This document shows positions 1 through 7,992 of a DNA stretch of 64,000 nt, in pieces. The notes beneath the pieces are model-generated. The model saw nothing but the letters and a program-made list of their open reading frames with translations. It was not told the DNA's origin and searched no databases. Origin of the DNA: Paenibacillus mesophilus (GTDB taxonomy: Bacteria; Bacillota; Bacilli; Paenibacillales; NBRC-103111); the NCBI RefSeq assembly GCF_005938385.1, contig NZ_VCRA01000001.1, forward strand, positions 62,001 through 126,000, written 5' to 3'. Made by a program: the position numbers and the translations under genes. How positions within the stretch are numbered: position 1 is the first letter of the stretch; every line of letters begins with the position of its first letter.

Positions 1-51
1 TGATTCATATTTGATCCATCCTCTCTTTACTCTTATAGATGCTGACAAAAA

Positions 52-1320
52 TTAGTGCAGCCGCGCTCCTTGCTTGACTAACGATTCCTGCACGCTGCCT
101 ACTTGAATGTTCCGGGGGCTGACGTTGTCCTTCACGCACAGTGCCGCTGCGGTGCCCGCGGCTTGACCAATCGCGATCGCGATCGGCTGCACCCGGATAG
201 CGGAATGCGCTTCATGCGTGGCCGATATCGGACGACCTCCGACAAGCATGTTCTCAATCTTGAGAGGAATTAACGAACGAAGCGGGATATCGTACCATTC
301 GCCGGGCTTCAAGCTTTGGATGATCGTTCCGCTGCCGGTCGGGTTGTGGATGTCGACCGGGTATGCGCCTCTCGCTATCACATCGTCGAACTTGCACGCC
401 GATAACAGCTCTTCGGCGGTCAGGATGTGCTCTCCGATGACCCGGCGCGATTCGCGAACGCCGATCTGCGGGGCGGTCGTTTGCAGGTAAGCGTTTTCAA
501 ACCCTGCGACATCCCGCTTCAAGAAAGCTACCAGCTGCTGCACTTGGCGTCTTCCTTCGATTTCGGCCTCGGTCAGCTGCCAAGGGTCGGTCGCATCCTT
601 CAGAATGACCCGGGTCGTATTGAAATGGATGACGTCGGGCTGGTTCGCATAGAACCACAGCACATCCTCTCGAGGGCAGTTCACTTCCCCCCGCTCCTTC
701 GCTTCCAGGAATAGACGGGTAATTTCATTTTTGTCGGGCATGCGCTCTATATCGACGTCGGCCATCCGGAAGTTGAGCGTCATCGGCTGGCAGTTGCTGT
801 CCACTTCCCGGCCTTTCTCCACGACCGCACCCGCAAGCGCCGCCAAGTCCGCATCGCCCGTCGTGTCGACGTACATCTTTGCTTTCATCTCGACCAATCC
901 CTGCTTATTGGCCACTTGAATCGATCGGATCGTCTTCCCGTCCTCGTCCATATTCACGCCTGCTAGAAACGTATGGTACAGCAAAGTAACGCCCGCTTCG
1001 ATACACAGCTGCTCGGCGACGACTTTAAGCGCCTCCGGATCGAAAGCATTTCTCGCTTTCGGATGTCCGTACATGCCGAGCGCGCTCATGCCGTCGATCA
1101 GCTCCTGCAGCACGCCGAAAATGATTTGGTCTCCTCCGTTCCCCGCTCTATAGGACATCCAAGGGTTGACCATCATCGCCGTTCCCGCTCCGCCGAGAAA
1201 GCCGTAACGTTCGATTAAGAGCGTCTTGGCCCCGACACGCGCGGAAGCGACAGCCGCGGCGATCCCGCTCGGTCCGCCTCCTGCAACGATTACATCGAAT
1301 TCGGTAAAACTACTTCCCAC
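52..1320 (-). CDS. FAD-dependent oxidoreductase (FAD_oxidored family)
   Basis: Predicted 422 aa flavoprotein. The Rossmann dinucleotide motif GGGPSGIAAA lies near the N terminus, followed by an LLIERYGFLGG segment typical of the PF12831-type FAD-dependent oxidoreductases common in Paenibacillus carbohydrate loci. A second FAD-contact region (VGGRPISATHEAH) lies near the C terminus. No signal peptide is visible, so it should be cytosolic. An ATG at 1353 has no ribosome site; the GTG at 1320 follows GGGAGAGG at 5 bp spacing and is preferred. It is divergent from the sialidase-like gene. Substrate unknown; oxidation of a sugar or glycoside is an inference from the setting and from the second family member at 52136. 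Confidence 0.85.
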   Translation of the reverse strand: MGSSFTEFDVIVAGGGPSGIAAAVASARVGAKTLLIERYGFLGGAGTAMMVNPWMSYRAGNGGDQIIFGVLQELIDGMSALGMYGHPKARNAFDPEALKVVAEQLCIEAGVTLLYHTFLAGVNMDEDGKTIRSIQVANKQGLVEMKAKMYVDTTGDADLAALAGAVVEKGREVDSNCQPMTLNFRMADVDIERMPDKNEITRLFLEAKERGEVNCPREDVLWFYANQPDVIHFNTTRVILKDATDPWQLTEAEIEGRRQVQQLVAFLKRDVAGFENAYLQTTAPQIGVRESRRVIGEHILTAEELLSACKFDDVIARGAYPVDIHNPTGSGTIIQSLKPGEWYDIPLRSLIPLKIENMLVGGRPISATHEAHSAIRVQPIAIAIGQAAGTAAALCVKDNVSPRNIQVGSVQESLVKQGARLH

Positions 1321-1538
1321 TCGTTCCCTCTCCCATCGTGAATGAATATGCATTTATTTAACAATCTGCTTACAGTATAAAGCCCCTCGGCCGACAAAAA
1401 CGATACAACAATTTAATAAAATATGCACTTATTTTCACTCTTCCTGTTTCAATGAACAAACTTGGCACAACATAGTGTCTCTTATTATGATACGTTATAA
1501 ATAATTAAGTTACTTCGTTCCGGTAATCAACCAATTTG

Positions 1539-1558
1539 AAACCGGTTTATGTTATAGT
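1539..1558 (+). promoter_or_regulatory. Possible promoter -10 and palindrome before sialidase-like gene
   Basis: A perfect 10 bp palindrome AAACCGGTTT (1539-1548) sits 4 bp before a TATAGT hexamer (1553-1558). No good -35 is found at 17 bp, so activator dependence or repressor binding is possible. The ribosome site GGAGAGGGG at 1591-1599 serves the ATG at 1609. Tentative. Confidence 0.3.
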
Positions 1559-1608
1559 TAGTTCGTAATGAAGCAAGCGCATTTCCATATGGAGAGGGGA
1601 ATATCCGC

Positions 1609-2697
1609 ATGCCGGACATTCGAACATTGCATCATACCGTACTTTACAAAGACAAACAGTACAACAGCTTTCCGAGCGTGATCCGACGAGACGACGGCAC
1701 ATACCTGCTCGGCTTCCGCCAGGCGCCCGACCGCAGCCGAATTTACAACACGATAACTCACGTAGACGCCTCGTCCAAGGCGGTCACGATTTCTTCCCCG
1801 GACGGCGATACGTGGGATTCGACGGCCGAGATTTTGTACGACGATTTCTTCTTCGGCGTTCAGGACCCTTGCTTAAACGCGCTTCGGGACGGCACGGTAT
1901 TCGCCACTTGCTTTATGTGGAAAGTGTATGAGAAGAAAGATGCACCCGACCGCGGCACTGGGATTTGGCACGACGTGCTGGGCGAATGGGCCGGACACAA
2001 CCAGGGCAGCTACTCGATCCGCTCGACGGACGGCGGAAAGACGTGGGATCGCCCGATTCCGATCCCGATCGCGGATATGGCGATCCGAGGCAACTGCGTG
2101 GAGCTGGAGGACGGATCGATCGTGGCGCCGCTCTACGGCAAAGAGAACGATACGTTCAACGTCATTATCGCCAAAACGGAGGACCGGGGCTTGACATGGA
2201 CGCGGCTTGCTACGATCCCCGCGGCCGACGGCTATCACTTTCACGAGCCGAACTTGTACCGGACGCCTTCCGGCAAGCTGCTGCTGTTCACGAGAAGCTT
2301 GAAGAAACAATCCGTCAAAGGCGAAGAAGGCAAAAGATCGCCTTTGTTCACGGCGCAGTCGTCGGACGACGGGCAAACGTGGAGCGAGCCGGCGAAGCAC
2401 GAAATCTACTCCCCGAGCCCGTTTCATGTGCTGCGCCTGAACGACAGCCGCGTGCTGATCACCTATGGCTACCGGCTTCAGCCATTCGGCGTGCGGGCGC
2501 TCCTGCTCGATCCGGAATGCTCCGACCTCGATACGGCCGAAGAAAGCGTCGTGCGCGACGACGGGCTGGGAACGGACATCGGCTATACGAGCTCGGTCCA
2601 ATTGGCGGACGGACGCGTGCTCATTACATACTACTACTACGATCAAGCCGACTCGTACCGTTACATTGCCGGATCTTACGTTACAATAGAAAATTAG
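1609..2697 (+). CDS. Sialidase-like BNR-repeat protein
   Basis: A 362 aa six-bladed beta-propeller candidate. Four Asp-box repeats of form S-x-D-x-G-x-T-W are visible: SPDGDTW (residue ~64), STDGGKTW (~140), TEDRGLTW (~190) and SSDDGQTW (~255). An FRQAPD segment near residue 45 matches the position of the arginine 'FRIP' element of GH33 enzymes. There is no signal peptide, which is unusual for a sialidase, so an intracellular role on an imported sialylated or related acidic oligosaccharide is inferred. It faces the FAD oxidoreductase gene divergently and ends in a shared bidirectional terminator. Asp-boxes alone do not prove sialidase activity. Confidence 0.75.
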   Translation: MPDIRTLHHTVLYKDKQYNSFPSVIRRDDGTYLLGFRQAPDRSRIYNTITHVDASSKAVTISSPDGDTWDSTAEILYDDFFFGVQDPCLNALRDGTVFATCFMWKVYEKKDAPDRGTGIWHDVLGEWAGHNQGSYSIRSTDGGKTWDRPIPIPIADMAIRGNCVELEDGSIVAPLYGKENDTFNVIIAKTEDRGLTWTRLATIPAADGYHFHEPNLYRTPSGKLLLFTRSLKKQSVKGEEGKRSPLFTAQSSDDGQTWSEPAKHEIYSPSPFHVLRLNDSRVLITYGYRLQPFGVRALLLDPECSDLDTAEESVVRDDGLGTDIGYTSSVQLADGRVLITYYYYDQADSYRYIAGSYVTIEN

Positions 2698-2713
2698 GAT
2701 CCTAGGTCAAAAA

Positions 2714-2757
2714 AAGATGCCGCTTCAAGTACACGAAGGAACTTGAAGCGGCATCTT
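2714..2757. terminator. Bidirectional intrinsic terminator
   Basis: A perfect 17 bp stem (2714-2730 with 2741-2757) and 10 nt loop, between convergent genes. The A-run at 2709-2715 gives a U-tract on the minus strand, so it mainly ends the PAS kinase transcript. Confidence 0.85.
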
Positions 2758-2772
2758 ACATTTGGTTTGAAG

Positions 2773-5010
2773 TCATATCGCCCAATCGGCGGAATCGGGC
2801 GCCGGTTCTCTTCCCGGCCGTCCTTCGGGTACGGGCAGCAGCAGCTTGACCGTCGTCCCCTGCTTATCCTTGCTGCAAATTTTTAAGGAGCCGCGGTGGT
2901 GCTCCACGATCCGGTAGCTGATCATGAGACCGAGGCCCGTTCCGTTCGTCTTCGTCGTCAAGAACGGCTCCCCAAGCTTATGTACGATCGCGTCGGGAAT
3001 GCCGTCGCCTTGGTCCTTGATTTTGATGCATATCGTTTCGGCATTGATTTGATCGGCGGCGATGACCACGTTCCCGCCTCGCGGCATCGCTTCTATCGCA
3101 TTTTTGATCAGGTTGATGAATACTTGCTTCAGCTGATTCTCGTCGCAGTAAATGTCGGGCAGCGCCGTACTCACCTTGGAGATCAAGCTGACATTCATCA
3201 GAATCGCCTGATGGTTCAATACGGAAATGACGTGCTCGAGCATCCCGCTTACGCTGCCGTAGCCGAATTGCGACATTTGCGGCTTCGCGAGTGTCATGAA
3301 ATCGCCGACGATCAAGTTGATCCGCTCAAGCTCCGTCAACATCGTATCATAATAGAACGAGTCTTCCTTGCTCTTCGACTTCAACAGCTGCGTAAACCCT
3401 TTGAGCGAAGTGAGCGGATTGCGGATTTCGTGAGCGAGACCCGCGGCGAGCTGCCCGACGATCGACAGCTTCTCCGAACGGATCATCAGCTCTTCCGCTT
3501 GCTTGCGGTCCGTAATATCTCTCAGCACGGTCAATGTAACCGTCTTCCCCATATAGTGATGAATGCGGATACTGGATATTTCCGCCTCGATGATCTCGCC
3601 GTCGAAGCAAATGATCCGGATCTCCTTGAATTGGGAAGGATTGTCCGTCTTCATGACGTCCCGTTCGATTTTCATCGCTTCCTGCTGATGCTCCGGATGG
3701 ACGAAATGGTATATGCTTTTGCCGACAAGATCGCTTTCCACCGTTGTCCGAAACAGCTTCATGGCCGATTTGTTGGCGTATATGAGCATCCCCGCATCGC
3801 TGACGACGATCGGTTCGGGGAGAAATTTAATGAGCCGCTGGTACCGGAGCGCGCTTTCGCGAAGCGCTTCTTCCACTTCGTTCTTATACGTGACGTCCTG
3901 AAACGTTCCGAGCAGCGAAGGCTTCCCCTTGTACTTGGTTAACGTAACGAGCCCTTCCAAATAAACGATGCTGCGGTCCTTCTTCATGCCCCTAATCGAG
4001 AAAGGAAACGCGGATATGCGCTCCTCCAGCGTTTGTACCGCTATTTCTTTGAAAGTCGCCAAGTCTTCGGCATAAATAAAAGCTTCCAGCCTCGTCTGCA
4101 TCATTTCGTCACGGGAATAGCCGAACATTTTGGATAAATACGGGTTTACGTAGACCAGCTTCTCGTCCTGGTACATGTACACGCCCGCCATGGCGTTTTC
4201 CACCAGACATTCATAGAGCATTTCCGTTTCCTGCAATGACTGCTCCGCCGTTTTGCGCTTCGAGATATCCCGGAACAGCAATTGGACGGACGTATTGCCG
4301 TTAGTGACGATCGGCACGATTTTCAGCTCGGCTTCTATCGTTTGCCGGTCGAGCCGGAGCAGCTTGATCGGAACGATGTCGGACGGCAGTTTGCCGCCGA
4401 TCGATCGCTCCAGCAGAAAAGTCAAGTAGGCGGCATGCTCTGGATGTATGAAATCCAGGACACATTTCCCTTGCAGCTCGTCGATATGCTGCCCTCCGAT
4501 AAAATGCAGAGCGGCGGGATTTGAATAGTAAATGCAGTAATCGGTTATCGCCATAATCGGCTCGGGCGAAAACTCAACCAGCTGCCGGTAACGTTCTTCG
4601 CTGTCCATAAGCTTTTTCTCGGCCATTTTTTGACCCGTAATATCTCTTTCCACACCGACCAGTGCAATGACGCCGCCTTCCGCATCCAAAACCGGAGAAA
4701 TCGTTACACTGGCATGAAACATCGTCCCGTCCTTTTTCATCTTGAACGTCTCGTAACCGTTTACACTTTTGCCGCTCAGTACGAGCTCGTGCAGCCTTCC
4801 GGCCTCCTCGAGCAGATGGGGCGGCGTCATCGGCAGCACCGTGCCGAGCACCTCCTCCTTCGTCCAACCGTGCATCGTCTCGAACGCCGCGTTAACATCA
4901 AGCACTTTGCCTTCCAAATCTACTACTACAATACCGTCGCTCGAATGGGCCATAAACGACTTCAGCAATTGCTCGTACATAGTTCCAACGTAATCCGATA
5001 TTTTTGCCAT
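2773..5010 (-). CDS. Multi-PAS sensor histidine kinase (sporulation-kinase-like)
   Basis: A 745 aa protein without membrane segments: four PAS/PAC domains (about residues 12-120, 135-250, 260-380 and 385-505), then HisKA with the H-box HEIRNPLTSLKGF near 525, and an HATPase domain with N-box NLIKNAIEAMPRGG, G1 DQGDGIP and G2 GTGLGLMIS. No response regulator gene is adjacent. Cytosolic orphan kinases of this build in spore formers commonly feed the Spo0F/Spo0A phosphorelay, so a KinA/KinE-like role is inferred. The 5' leader carries two hairpins (5037-5086, 5130-5152). Confidence 0.9.
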   Translation of the reverse strand: MAKISDYVGTMYEQLLKSFMAHSSDGIVVVDLEGKVLDVNAAFETMHGWTKEEVLGTVLPMTPPHLLEEAGRLHELVLSGKSVNGYETFKMKKDGTMFHASVTISPVLDAEGGVIALVGVERDITGQKMAEKKLMDSEERYRQLVEFSPEPIMAITDYCIYYSNPAALHFIGGQHIDELQGKCVLDFIHPEHAAYLTFLLERSIGGKLPSDIVPIKLLRLDRQTIEAELKIVPIVTNGNTSVQLLFRDISKRKTAEQSLQETEMLYECLVENAMAGVYMYQDEKLVYVNPYLSKMFGYSRDEMMQTRLEAFIYAEDLATFKEIAVQTLEERISAFPFSIRGMKKDRSIVYLEGLVTLTKYKGKPSLLGTFQDVTYKNEVEEALRESALRYQRLIKFLPEPIVVSDAGMLIYANKSAMKLFRTTVESDLVGKSIYHFVHPEHQQEAMKIERDVMKTDNPSQFKEIRIICFDGEIIEAEISSIRIHHYMGKTVTLTVLRDITDRKQAEELMIRSEKLSIVGQLAAGLAHEIRNPLTSLKGFTQLLKSKSKEDSFYYDTMLTELERINLIVGDFMTLAKPQMSQFGYGSVSGMLEHVISVLNHQAILMNVSLISKVSTALPDIYCDENQLKQVFINLIKNAIEAMPRGGNVVIAADQINAETICIKIKDQGDGIPDAIVHKLGEPFLTTKTNGTGLGLMISYRIVEHHRGSLKICSKDKQGTTVKLLLPVPEGRPGREPAPDSADWAI

Positions 5011-5036
5011 TCGCCAGTCATCCCTCTATGTACGAT

Positions 5037-5086
5037 AAGGAAAGTTTATCTTCGCTAAATCACTGAAGCGAAGAGAGACTTTCCTT
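5037..5086. repeat. Inverted repeat in leader of PAS kinase gene
   Basis: Outer arms AAGGAAAGT / ACTTTCCTT and inner arms TCTTCGCT / AGCGAAGA are exact complements separated by 3 nt internal loops, with a 10 nt terminal loop. It lies 26 bp upstream of the kinase start. There is no U-tract, so it is more likely an mRNA stem or palindromic repeat than a terminator. Confidence 0.7.
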
Positions 5087-5129
5087 ACCAAGAATAAGTC
5101 ACCGCTAAACCACGAATGTACATCATCGA

Positions 5130-5152
5130 AAAAGCTTCGATCAGAAGCTTTT
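5130..5152. repeat. Short hairpin upstream of PAS kinase gene
   Basis: Perfect 9 bp arms AAAAGCTTC / GAAGCTTTT with a 5 nt loop. On the minus strand it is followed by U residues, so it could weakly attenuate transcription entering the kinase gene. Confidence 0.5.
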
Positions 5153-5263
5153 CTTATTCGGAGAATTGTAGTGTATGGGAAAACATTTTGACAAAAAGTT
5201 TAGAATCCCTGCCAAGTTGAGGTCATTTTAGCAATTTTTAATGTTTTTATTTTTTTATGGATA

Positions 5264-5462
5264 TATATAAGTTGAACTAAAGCTGCCATGAGAAAGCCAA
5301 GTGCAATGGAGAAAGGGAATTACCTTGTAAGCGAGTTTTGGCTTTGAGTTTCTACAATCCGAAGGCCAATCCAATAAAGGAAACTCAAAACAACCTGTCT
5401 GAAGCTGCAAGGTAATCCCTTTCGGAATGGAACGACAGCCAATCAATCGTTCAACTTATATA
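5264..5462. repeat. MITE-like inverted-repeat element, copy A
   Basis: A 199 bp non-coding element bounded by perfect 14 bp terminal inverted repeats TATATAAGTTGAAC / GTTCAACTTATATA. Internal arms also pair (AAAGGGAATTACCTTG near 5311 with CAAGGTAATCCCTTT near 5408), so the whole unit can fold into one long stem. Segments 5301-5348 and 5395-5434 recur nearly unchanged in copy B at 7766. No reading frame of note, no transposase. Confidence 0.8.
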
Positions 5463-5583
5463 GATCGACGATTCCGCTTCTCTTGCTTGTACAGCTTCAT
5501 TATAATGGAAGCCCGAGTATTCCGCCAGCCTTTCCGTCATATGTCGCACCGGAATGGAAACCGCGAAAGCCGGACAAACATGC

Positions 5584-5589
5584 TATAAT
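5584..5589 (+). promoter_or_regulatory. Extended -10 promoter for small membrane protein
   Basis: TGCTATAAT forms an extended -10 element about 37 bp before the TTG start. No clear -35. Another TATAAT lies at 5501-5506. Confidence 0.4.
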
Positions 5590-5625
5590 CGGAAGACAAC
5601 TTAGTTTACGCGGGGGGGAAAATCG

Positions 5626-5910
5626 TTGAAAATCCATATCGTAGCCGGCATACTCGTCGGGTATTTCAATGCGGCCTGGTCGATGGTATTTGTTGCCGCA
5701 GTGCTGTGGGGCATCGTGTTCTGCGCCTTTATGCTCCGCTCGTATAAAGGCCGCAAGGAGCAGTACATGGACAAGCTGAAATCGATGGGCAAGGAGAAGC
5801 CGTTCGGGCTATCCCCGCGCCTCGCCTTCTATGTCAATGAGTTTGTCAGTGCGACGGGCATCTCTTATGTGATCGGTATGGCGGTTTATGCCATGAAAGG
5901 CGCGATGTAG
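5626..5910 (+). CDS. Small membrane protein, unknown function
   Basis: A 94 aa protein started by TTG after a GGGGGGG ribosome site. Two hydrophobic segments are visible: residues 3-32 (one long or two short helices) and about 72-92, joined by a basic stretch with YKGRKEQYMDKLK. No family recognised. Monocistronic: MITE-like copy A lies upstream and a terminator follows. Confidence 0.65.
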   Translation: MKIHIVAGILVGYFNAAWSMVFVAAVLWGIVFCAFMLRSYKGRKEQYMDKLKSMGKEKPFGLSPRLAFYVNEFVSATGISYVIGMAVYAMKGAM

Positions 5911-5963
5911 GACCGAATCGAGTAACGGAACTCTAATTCGTTATTGCAAGCACGCACGATACG

Positions 5964-6024
5964 AAAAAAGCGCGAACCCGTGCGCCCGCATACTCGGCGG
6001 AGCAAAAGGTTCACGCTTTTTTTT
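5964..6024. terminator. Bidirectional terminator between convergent genes
   Basis: A 15 bp stem with one mismatch (5964-5978 with 6008-6022), flanked by an A-run on the left and eight T on the right, so it can act on both strands. Confidence 0.8.
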
Positions 6025-6026
6025 AA

Positions 6027-7748
6027 TCAGCCCATCGGAATGACGAACATTTCCGGCACGGCGGAGTACGAGACGACCAATTCGTCGCCCGGCATCAAGG
6101 CGTACAAATTGTTGGCCGGCAGCCCGCTCGTTCCGCCTCCTACGATCGTCTGGTCGCCACCGCGCTTGAACAGCACTTGGGTTACCGTGCCGCCCCGGAC
6201 GGCAACTTGCTCGATATATCCCGAGCCGTTCTTGAACGTATACGGCGAAGCGCCAACGGTGACGCCGGTTCTCGGTTTTTTGACATAAATGAACTGTGCC
6301 GTATCGTGATCGTATATATCGCGGATCGTCGAGTCTTGCCCGTTATCGAACACCCCGCCCGCCGACGTATTCCAGTAATTGACCGTCAGCTTCTCGATCA
6401 AAGTATGACTCGCGCCCGCGTCGGTCTGAATCCGTTCGTGCAAGCCGCCGCTTACTTCGGCATTCAGCGAGCCTACCGCAAAATGCAGCTTCCTCGCGGA
6501 ATAGCAGTTGATCAGCTTCGTAAATTGCCCTTGGTCCATCAAGTCGTCGGTTCCGTTGCCTTCGAAGCCGAGTCCGATAAACGTATTGAATCTGGATCCC
6601 GGAGCAACAACGACGCCGTGGATCCCGATCGCCTCCGAGGTGCCGCCTACGAACGTATTCTGGTCCGCGGCCGCGATCCGGATACCGATGCCCGTTAAGC
6701 CTTCGATGATCGGATTGATGAACGTATTGCAGGTCGTTCGCAAATTCCGGGAAGGCGATGCGCCTAGAAAAATCCCGTTATACGGCTTATTCGTCATCGG
6801 CTGCTCGTTAATCGAGCAGGTGACGCCCTCGAACGTGCTCGCCACCGTCCAGAGCAGCTTCATTGCCGTTCCCGTCGCCGAATTGGCTTCCCGCAAATTT
6901 ACGTTGCGGACGACCAGGTGGGAAGCGTTCTCCGTGTAGAACAAGTCGGAAATCGCCCCGTTGCCTTCGACCGTCAACGTCTCCACGGTTATCCCGTATA
7001 TGACGGCGGGCCCGAACGGACTCCCGTCCAACTGGAAACCGCGGCCGGAACCGGTATATTTCAGAACGGTATCGTGCTTGCCGGCTCCTCTAACGGACAT
7101 ATGCGAGTACCCGAAGTTCGGACTTGTCGAGGTGGCGCATACGCCTTTGGGCAGGACGATCGATCGTCTCCCGCTCGATACGGCGCACTCGATCGTCGCC
7201 GCAAGCGGCACGCCGTTGTCGGTCGCGCCGTCCATAATCGCGCCGAACCACGTCGGATTGATGCCGCCACCGAACGTTCTCACCCAGCAGCCATTCCCCG
7301 TCGGAGCCGTCTCGCCGGTACCGGCCAAAAAACCGGCCAAAGTCGCGAGCTGCCCGTTCCATGGAACAGTCGGGCTGATGACGACGCCCCCGTCGTGATT
7401 CGCTTTCGGTTCGGCCGATTTCCAGATGAAATCCCCGCCTCCGCTTACGTCGAGCGGCCGGGAAGGACCGGGCGCGCCTCCCGGAACGACCGCGAATACC
7501 GATTGGACGCGGACTGTCAGTCCGTCCGCAATGGTCGACGTATCCAGACCAAGCAAATCGATGACGGAATTGACCGCGATAACGAAATTTTCCGCCGTTT
7601 TGTTCTTGGCGTAGACGGCCGGATTGAACGAAACTCCCGCCGCGGCTATTGCTACGCCCGCCGCCCCGAGGGCTGCCAGCGCTTTTCTGCGGCTCAGCTT
7701 CGATTGCGGATTCGTAGCAGATTCGCGATTGCTCGTCTCCATGTCCAT
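6027..7748 (-). CDS. Tat-exported right-handed beta-helix protein
   Basis: A 573 aa protein with a twin-arginine leader: SRRKALAALGAAG followed by a hydrophobic stretch and an AVYA cleavage-like site near residue 47. After a linker, the motif WFGAIMDGATDNGVPLAATI with IVLPKG marks the start of a Pectate_lyase_3-type beta-helix; repeated short strand-turn units (NVNLREANSATG, IEGLTGIGIR) continue to about residue 500. The C terminus is a small beta-rich domain. A polysaccharide lyase or hydrolase, or a tail-spike-like binding fold, are possible; catalytic residues are not assignable. It is the last gene after the 7993 hydrolase, from which a MITE-like element separates it; its AGGAGG site lies 5 bp from that element. 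Confidence 0.75.
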   Translation of the reverse strand: MDMETSNRESATNPQSKLSRRKALAALGAAGVAIAAAGVSFNPAVYAKNKTAENFVIAVNSVIDLLGLDTSTIADGLTVRVQSVFAVVPGGAPGPSRPLDVSGGGDFIWKSAEPKANHDGGVVISPTVPWNGQLATLAGFLAGTGETAPTGNGCWVRTFGGGINPTWFGAIMDGATDNGVPLAATIECAVSSGRRSIVLPKGVCATSTSPNFGYSHMSVRGAGKHDTVLKYTGSGRGFQLDGSPFGPAVIYGITVETLTVEGNGAISDLFYTENASHLVVRNVNLREANSATGTAMKLLWTVASTFEGVTCSINEQPMTNKPYNGIFLGASPSRNLRTTCNTFINPIIEGLTGIGIRIAAADQNTFVGGTSEAIGIHGVVVAPGSRFNTFIGLGFEGNGTDDLMDQGQFTKLINCYSARKLHFAVGSLNAEVSGGLHERIQTDAGASHTLIEKLTVNYWNTSAGGVFDNGQDSTIRDIYDHDTAQFIYVKKPRTGVTVGASPYTFKNGSGYIEQVAVRGGTVTQVLFKRGGDQTIVGGGTSGLPANNLYALMPGDELVVSYSAVPEMFVIPMG

Positions 7749-7765
7749 TTCTTTTCCTCCTAATT

Positions 7766-7984
7766 ATAAGTTGAACTAACGGGACACCTAGTGCAATGGA
7801 GAAAGGGAATTACCTTGTGAGCGAGTTTTGGCTTTGAGAGCTTTCGTCAGAAAGCTTGCTTCGTAAGCCTGGAGTTTTTACAACCCGAAGGCCAATCAAA
7901 TCAAAAAACTCAAAACAACTGTCTGAAGCTGCAAGGTAATCCCTTTCGGAATGGAACGGGCTTACAACTTTAGTTCAACTAATA
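7766..7984. repeat. MITE-like inverted-repeat element, copy B
   Basis: Second copy of the element at 5264. Terminal repeats AGTTGAACTA (7769-7778) / TAGTTCAACT (7971-7980). The segment 7791-7838 matches copy A at 47 of 48 positions, and 7919-7958 is identical over 40. Copy B has an extra ~36 bp in the middle that contains its own hairpin (AGCTTTC / GAAAGCT). It fills the whole gap between two genes of one apparent operon. Confidence 0.8.
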
Positions 7985-7992
7985 CAATCCCG

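Noticed and set aside
5964..6024. Third MITE-like copy
   Set aside because: It is a simple terminator hairpin without the AGTTGAAC ends.
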